A DNA stretch of 60,000 bases from Bugula neritina. Its lineage: Eukaryota > Bryozoa > Gymnolaemata > Cheilostomatida > Bugulidae. How positions within the stretch are numbered: position 1 is the stretch's first letter; each line of letters begins with the position of its first letter. Of this stretch, positions 32,116 to 60,000 are shown one piece after another. The position numbers and the translations under genes were made by a program. The notes beneath the pieces are model-generated. The model worked only from the letters and a program-made list of their open reading frames with translations, did no database searches and was not told the origin of the DNA. The stretch lies in the NCBI GenBank assembly GCA_964035545.1, contig OZ037765.1:5656698-5716697 (forward strand), given 5' to 3'.

Positions 32116-33996
32116 TACTTTGTACTTCAGCTCATAAATCAGGCTGAAACACCCGTTCCAATATTATAAAAGAATGTGATTTCTGGCTTAGGAGTCACAG
32201 CGATTGTAGCTAGCTACAACTTTCAATTGAGATCTCACATGACATAAATTTTAAATCCGAGATTTAATCGTAAGACGTCACGGTTTCCAAGCATTGAAGT
32301 GGTTACAACTTGAAATACCGGAGTATTGACTGCCATCAATCATTCAATGCAAACTCAAGTAATTTAAAGATTCATAGTGTAAGATTTTCTTGGGCTTATG
32401 ATTTATATTCACTTATGCAACAATTTGATGATAGATTTTTGCTATTAGTAGAGCTAGAGGTCTATGAATTAGAATATGATTAGTACGCCACACACTGACT
32501 CGGAGTCTGACACTTTGACTTTCACCTTGAAGTTTGAACTTGAAGAGACTTTGAGTTTGACTAGGTTTAACTTTAAATTTTAGCAGACAAACAATGACAT
32601 AAGTTAATCTAAAAGTAAGACTCAGACTGAAACAGTAGCTTTAAGACTAAAAGTAAATCAAATCATAGAGGTTGCATTCACACTATGACTGTAATAGTCG
32701 AATACAGTAAATGTAATACTTGTACTACTACTTGTAGCTAATAACTATATTTATACTTATAGTTATACTTATGCTAATTACTAATAGTAATAGTTATTAA
32801 CTTTAATTTGTAATTATAGTAGATGTAGTACTAATACTTAATCGTATACTTATACTTATTTTTTAGCTTCAAGTTGTACTAAATCTAACTATAATTGAGT
32901 AATTTTAAGACAGTTTCGAATCTGTAGGTGTAACAGTAACAATAACAGTAGTTATCGTTTTTATTTTAGTTACTCAGTTTAGTCTAACTCAGATGATCAC
33001 TGGATGACAAACTATATCCAACGCCCATTTATTTTTATGTTTAATCACTGGAGATTTACACTGACTTTCATTTTCAAGTGCATTATCAGTATTACTATTA
33101 TTATTGCCTATTAGTATTGTACTGATACTCATACATTTTTTTAGTTTGATAGCTCTAAGGCCCAGCGTAGGTGTTCAATGGAGCACTTTTAGTCTTTAGC
33201 AACAATTGCCATAATTATAATGCGTGACTTAGCCTTTGCTATTCACACACTGGACTCACATTGACAGTGATTGTGAATGCGAGCATTTAGTGATCTCAGT
33301 TAGATTTACTGTCAGCATCACTCTGAAAATGAGTTTTTACTGACATTTAAATAGTAAATTTCACACAGCTCACACTTAAATTGCTCATTATTACTATAAT
33401 AACCACATTGCCAATGTTTTTTTAGAGACCCTAGTATAGGTAATTCGTCTTTTGTATTACAGATATTCACATTGAATGATACAATAATAATAATAGTAGT
33501 ACTTTCATAAAAGTAAACATGTGTAATTCAGTACGAATTGCTATAACTGTAACCAGCTGATGACTGTTGAAATTAGAATGCTTTTTCTAGTTTTGAATTT
33601 TTATATTACACTCTGTTATATTAGTTCACCTGTTTTATTTTCAACATCAACATTCCTTTAAACACACTTCATATCAAAACTCAACTGTGTAGTTATATGT
33701 TAGTTATCCATTGTATTCTCAATACAGTATTACTATACAATTATTTTACCCTACTTACTAGCTATCTATTCATTGCCATTGCACATATTATGTAACTATC
33801 TTTAATGTATGACTATTATTTTTCACTATTATTATGGCTATTTTATACTTATGTATTGAATATAGTAAAGTTTAAGGACTTTTCTCCTAATTGTACACTA
33901 CAGTTATAGTCATATTCTATGTTGTAGCTAATCTGATCTGTTTTAATAAATATTGGTATATTTACTCCTTGTTTAATATAGGTCATCTTTGTAAAC
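32116..33996. other. intergenic AT-rich spacer before ADSL
   Basis: Low-complexity AT-rich DNA with irregular ACTTAT/AGTAAT-like stretches (about 32450-33200) and no recognisable gene. An acceptor-like TTTAATATAG at 33979 lies just before the ADSL start codon, so a 5' untranslated ADSL exon may lie further left. Confidence 0.45.
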
Positions 33997-39611
<5,615 letters not shown>

Positions 39612-39936
39612 ATGTTCCACAACAAGCATTCTCGTCAGCTTTAATAGTAGTCCGTCTTCACACTACAAGCGGTTTATTCTTACACCACTATGGTGTGTGT
39701 TGTCTACGGCACTTTCCAGAATCTAGCCAAAAACATGTGACTTACTGAACACTCAAAAGATATATACTCATGTATGTTGCAATTAGATCTTTTATACTCA
39801 GTCTATTTTCTACTCTGTTTTCACTCTGTCAACCATTGTTACTGTTGCAATTTTTCTGTTAATTTACTGCCTTTTACTGGTATAGGCCTACTGTATTTTC
39901 TACTTCTTCTACATCTGTTCAGTCAAAAAATGTCTT
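39612..39936. other. ADSL/polycystin convergent 3' region
   Basis: 325 bp between the two stop codons. A minus-strand poly(A) signal (TTTATT on the plus strand) is at 39673-39678. The best ADSL signal, at 39977, lies inside the last polycystin exon, so the two transcripts may overlap. No further polycystin exon is visible here. Confidence 0.5.
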
Positions 39937-49491
<9,555 letters not shown>

Positions 49492-50215
49492 CTGGTTATT
49501 ATGTACTATATGCTATTGTTGCGTGCTAATAAGAAAATATATTGTATTAATTATACTATTACACACTTATACTAAAACTATATATTGCATATAATTATAA
49601 TTACTATATAAAGAATATATGTACAATCATTATAGTTCATTATTTGCTGCAGTACACAATATAAAAAAATGTTATTTAATTAATTTTCTATTTGCACAAT
49701 TACATCTTTGTATAGTTATGGCATGTTAACATGCTATACTTAATTATTAGAATATAAATTTGTATAACATTTTCTGCTAACTTGGACAAACCGTCTAGTC
49801 TGTAATGATTTGTCTGTAAAATCGCTATATAAACAAATATAATATATTATTATATAATGCACTTATACAACAAGCCCATGTATAGAAATCGGAAAGACAA
49901 TTTCAAGTGCAGTGAAAATTAATTGTATAAAGATTTCCCTATGAATGCGGTGCTGTTAAAAGTGCAAGTGCACTTGAAAAATAATGCACAAATTGAATAA
50001 AGGTTTGCTGTTTGAGTTTTGCATGCTAAAAGCTAGCGATGATTTTCAATTACTTTTTTTTGCAGAACGAAAGCAATATAAAATTGCAGTATGTAAAATT
50101 TTTACGGAAATAATATCACTAAAAGTATTACTGCCAATATTATACATTGGCTGACTAATTAATCATGAGGCAGCTATAAGAAGACCAAGGCAGCGCCATT
50201 AAAACATGAACATGC

Positions 50216-50706
50216 ATAGTATATACTGCAGGTAATATGAATGAGTATGTATAGCATACTGCAGGTAATATGAATGAGTATGTATAGCATACTGCAGGTA
50301 ATACTAATGAGTATGTATAGCACACTGCAGGTAATATGAATGAGTATGTATAGCATACTGCAGGTAATACTAATGAGTATGTATAGCACACTGCAGGTAA
50401 TATGAATGAGTATGTATAGCATACTGCAGGTAATACTAATGAGTATGTATAGCATACTGCAGGTAATACTAATGAGTATGTATAGCACACTGCAGGTAAT
50501 ATGAATGAGTATGTATAGCATACTGCAGGTAATATGAATGAGTATGTATAGCATACTGCAGGTAATACTAATGAGTATGTATAGCATACTGCAGGTAATA
50601 TGAATGAGTATGTATAGCACACTGCAGGTAATACTAATGAGTATGTATAGCATACTGCAGGTAATATGAATGAGTATGTATAGCATACTGCAGGTAATAC
50701 GAATGA
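50216..50706. repeat. 33-bp minisatellite, about 15 units
   Basis: Units of ACTGCAGGTAATATGAATGA plus GTATGTATAGCAT. Two alternative bases sets occur (AATATGAATGAG or AATACTAATGAG; GCATACTG or GCACACTG). The period is a multiple of three, which explains long minus-strand ORFs with an 11-residue repeat (CYTYSFILPAV type). No gene signal goes with them. Confidence 0.95.
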
Positions 50707-50918
50707 CCGTAATATTATATATCAGAAAATCAAGGCATATTCAATAGTTTCATGGAACTTCAGATGAAGGTAAAAATTTACTAATGTTTTAAACCATCAC
50801 AAGGAGCATGTGCTGCCAGAAGGTTTTGATGTCAATACTCACCAGGTTTATGCAGGTAGCCTGTTTACTGTTTTACATGTCACCAAATTAAAGATGTAAA
50901 AATTAAAATTATAACAGA

Positions 50919-51083
50919 TTGCTGTTATGTCTGGAAATTTTTGTAAAATACTATAAAGACCACAAGCCAGAGCTTGAAGACTTCGGGGGACTGCATGAGG
51001 CCCTGAGACCATCAGCTGACCACTTTGGTCTTCAGGCTAACATATTTGTTGGGTATAACATGAGCACATGGCCTGCCTTCTAA
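50919..51083 (+). CDS. possible orphan exon, unrecognised
   Basis: After an acceptor-like ATAACAG there are 54 open codons ending in TAA (51081-51083). The composition is far more coding-like than the surroundings (KYYKDHKPELEDFGGLHEAL, then RPSADHFGLQANIFVGYN). I do not recognise the family. It is on the opposite strand to both neighbouring genes. It may be a terminal exon of an unseen gene, or a remnant of a retrocopy or transposon. Confidence 0.25.
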   Translation: MLLCLEIFVKYYKDHKPELEDFGGLHEALRPSADHFGLQANIFVGYNMSTWPAF

Positions 51084-53075
51084 TATTTTATTTATTTTAA
51101 TAACAGTATACATGAAGATAGTATAACTCTGTTAAAGTGTGTAGAGTGCATGCATGCATTTAAGAAGTTAATTTCACAAAAATATACATATCAATTTATT
51201 ACAAAAATAACGTATTCAAACATATTATTATTTTCAGCAAAATAATAATTATCAAAAAGGTGACATGGTAATGCCAAGCACAAAGTTGTATCAGGTTCAC
51301 AAAAATATATATCAAATATATAAATATTCATTAATTATATTATTTCTATTTGGCACAAGAAATCGAAAGGGATTTATATTTTCAGATTATCGTGAACAAA
51401 GTAACACTCAGTGACAACTCTTGTGTTATAACAAAATATACTCTTATGTAAAAATAGAAATATACAATATTATAATATTTTAATATAAACGGATAATTTA
51501 AATTCACGAAAAACTTTATAAAAGTACAAACTCTTATAGATATAACCATAACTACTCAGCTAACTTAGACACTCTTAGAGCAATTAAGGTGGACGGAACA
51601 TTATTTTGGACAGAATAATTGTAAATTACTTTTAAAGAATAAACTTTCAATTAATAAAAATATAATTTATTAACCTATTGTAGGATTCAATGCTATTTAC
51701 ATTAAAATTACAGGTTAGAATGAAATAAACTGCCTAATATTTTTGTCTACAAACTCAAATGTATGTAAATATAATATATCTGAAAAGCCAATAAAATGTG
51801 AGAAATAATATATTATAATAAACTACATAGCCATATACAAGTATATTTAATTATAATCTTTTAGAAACTCCAATACTTCTTCTGTGTTTTCTTAACAATA
51901 TATTCAATTCCCATTCATAATATTATCTGCAAAAGTTATTGAACAAAGCTATAATATACCAATAGCGATGCATCAAACAGAATCTCACATAATTTATTGA
52001 TTACATCAGAACTATATTAGAACTAATGTCAATAATTGTGATCATGTCAAACAGTGATCAAAGATCATATAGGCTGCATAATAAATCATATATACTGAAT
52101 TATCTTTTTACCATCAAAGTTGCAGCGGGTTTATCTCATTTGTAACATGTTTTGTTTTACAAACAATTTTTAAGTTCAAACTGTTTTAGTTTTTCAATAA
52201 TAACTTTTTATTATAAATATAATATAATATAATAATAACATAATATATTTTGAATTGTTAGATAGCCACACGTGCCAAGCATTATATTTTCAATTACTTT
52301 TAAGTGAACAACTCTTTTTTGGTGCATTACAACTGACGTTGTTTACATGGCACAATTTCTTTTAATAGCAAATAGCAATGTTTCAGCATTTCCCCCAAAT
52401 GAAATGAACGTAAAATTGCTTCAACCAATCCCTGATTTTTGTAACACTTATTTGGTAACGTATTTCAAAAGTTATTATGAAATTGGTGGTGATTTTAAAT
52501 ATAGCATTTGCATTGTCTCGTAGAGAAGCACTGACTGGGTTGAATGGATGGAAATGTGTCACCCACGTGAATAGCACGTTTCCTTATAATTTCCTGTGAT
52601 GTTAAATAGACTATGAAAATCCTTGATCAAATAATATTGAATGAACAAATTAATTGTGATTATAAAAATATACCGTCGCTTTATGCCTTGCCACACAAAA
52701 TGTACGATGTATTGATAGTGGACTCAATTAATTTGTAAAGTGCATCTATTTAAAATAGTGCCAAGACCCAGTATTTTATATGCTTATTTCCTTTGCAGTT
52801 TATGCTATAGAAATATGTGACCACATACGTAGATGACGTTTTTGCTCAAAGTCAAAGCATGCATTACGAAGCAGAATTAAATGAAATACCAGTGTCTGTA
52901 TCAGCAATATCATTCTCTGCAAAAATTGCGAAGTTTCTTGTAAAGTTTGGAGATCTTAAAAGCTACAAACAAGGCCACATTATATATAACTTTTAATTAA
53001 TTGGAATTGGAGATATCTGTGTTATGTTCTGGACATATCGGCGACATATTGTTAGAAAAATACTCTCTCACGCAA

Positions 53076-53150
53076 GTTTACAGCTGCCATCTCTGTGAGA
53101 AAACCCCTGATGGAAAGGGTGAAATGGTGTAAACTCGGGCTAAGGACTGT
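53076..53150 (-). mobile_element. SINE fragment, copy 5 (reversed)
   Basis: Read on the minus strand, only part of the body (GTCCTTAGCCCGAGTTTACA) and a diverged tail (TTTTCTCACAGAGATGGCAG) remain. The tRNA-like head is missing. Confidence 0.55.
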
Positions 53151-53176
53151 TAGAAAAACCCTACCAGCTGAAAATC

Positions 53177-60000
<6,824 letters not shown>

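Larger units (their letters stand above)
49492..53176. other. spacer upstream of the recognised polycystin exons
   Basis: About 3.7 kb of AT-rich DNA holding the 33-bp minisatellite, one coding-like stretch at 50919-51083 (+) and a SINE fragment. The missing 5' exons of the polycystin-like gene should be here, since GLIS starts at 53177. I see no REJ, GPS or lectin-type domain on the minus strand, so a large polycystin ectodomain cannot fit. Confidence 0.45.

Noticed and set aside
50155-50686. Minus-strand ORFs of 155 and 170 codons with an 11-residue repeat; also considered as a CRISPR-like array
   Set aside because: The period of 33 is divisible by three, so frames stay open. There are no unique spacers between repeats, so it is a minisatellite and not CRISPR.

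Overview
The window is AT-rich animal nuclear DNA. Every host gene is split by spliceosomal introns, mostly 0.1-2 kb with GT-AG borders. The genes are BRD8, FICD, GRK4/5/6, ADSL, polycystin-1-like and GLIS, the repertoire of a metazoan. Compact genes, a single GRK of the 4/5/6 class and the repeat content suggest an invertebrate, possibly a lophotrochozoan. I cannot name the species from sequence alone. Exon borders were placed by eye from splice signals, reading phase and recalled family similarity, with no alignment run.

Layout, left to right. 1-975 (+): the last three exons of a BRD8-like bromodomain gene. 1090-1724 (-): a small two-exon secreted cysteine-rich gene, convergent with BRD8. 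2851-14072 (+): a complete seven-exon FICD gene (ER AMPylase/deAMPylase). Its first intron holds a nearly pristine Ty3/Gypsy LTR retrotransposon (3535-10979) with gag, pol and a third ORF encoding a zinc-finger/coiled-coil protein. 14500-14686: a MITE. 15366-26385 (-): a complete 15-exon G-protein-coupled receptor kinase. 29430-32115 (+): a Tigger/pogo DNA transposon with an intact two-exon transposase whose third catalytic Asp is Gly. 33997-39611 (+): a complete 11-exon adenylosuccinate lyase gene. 39937 to about 49491 (-): a polycystin-1-like gene with PLAT, two paired-helix regions and, unexpectedly, an MSP (VAP-like) domain in the cytoplasmic loop. 53177 to the right edge (-): a GLIS1/3-type zinc-finger gene with a Gln/His-rich C-terminal region, 5' end outside the window.

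The host genes are unrelated housekeeping or signalling genes and do not form a pathway. The most unusual candidates are the PLAT-TM-MSP-TM polycystin architecture and the extra zinc-finger ORF of the retrotransposon. The window also carries a tRNA-derived SINE family (at least four copies plus fragments) and many minisatellites. Most of these minisatellites lie within about 35 bp of an exon border, and two of them duplicate the splice site itself.
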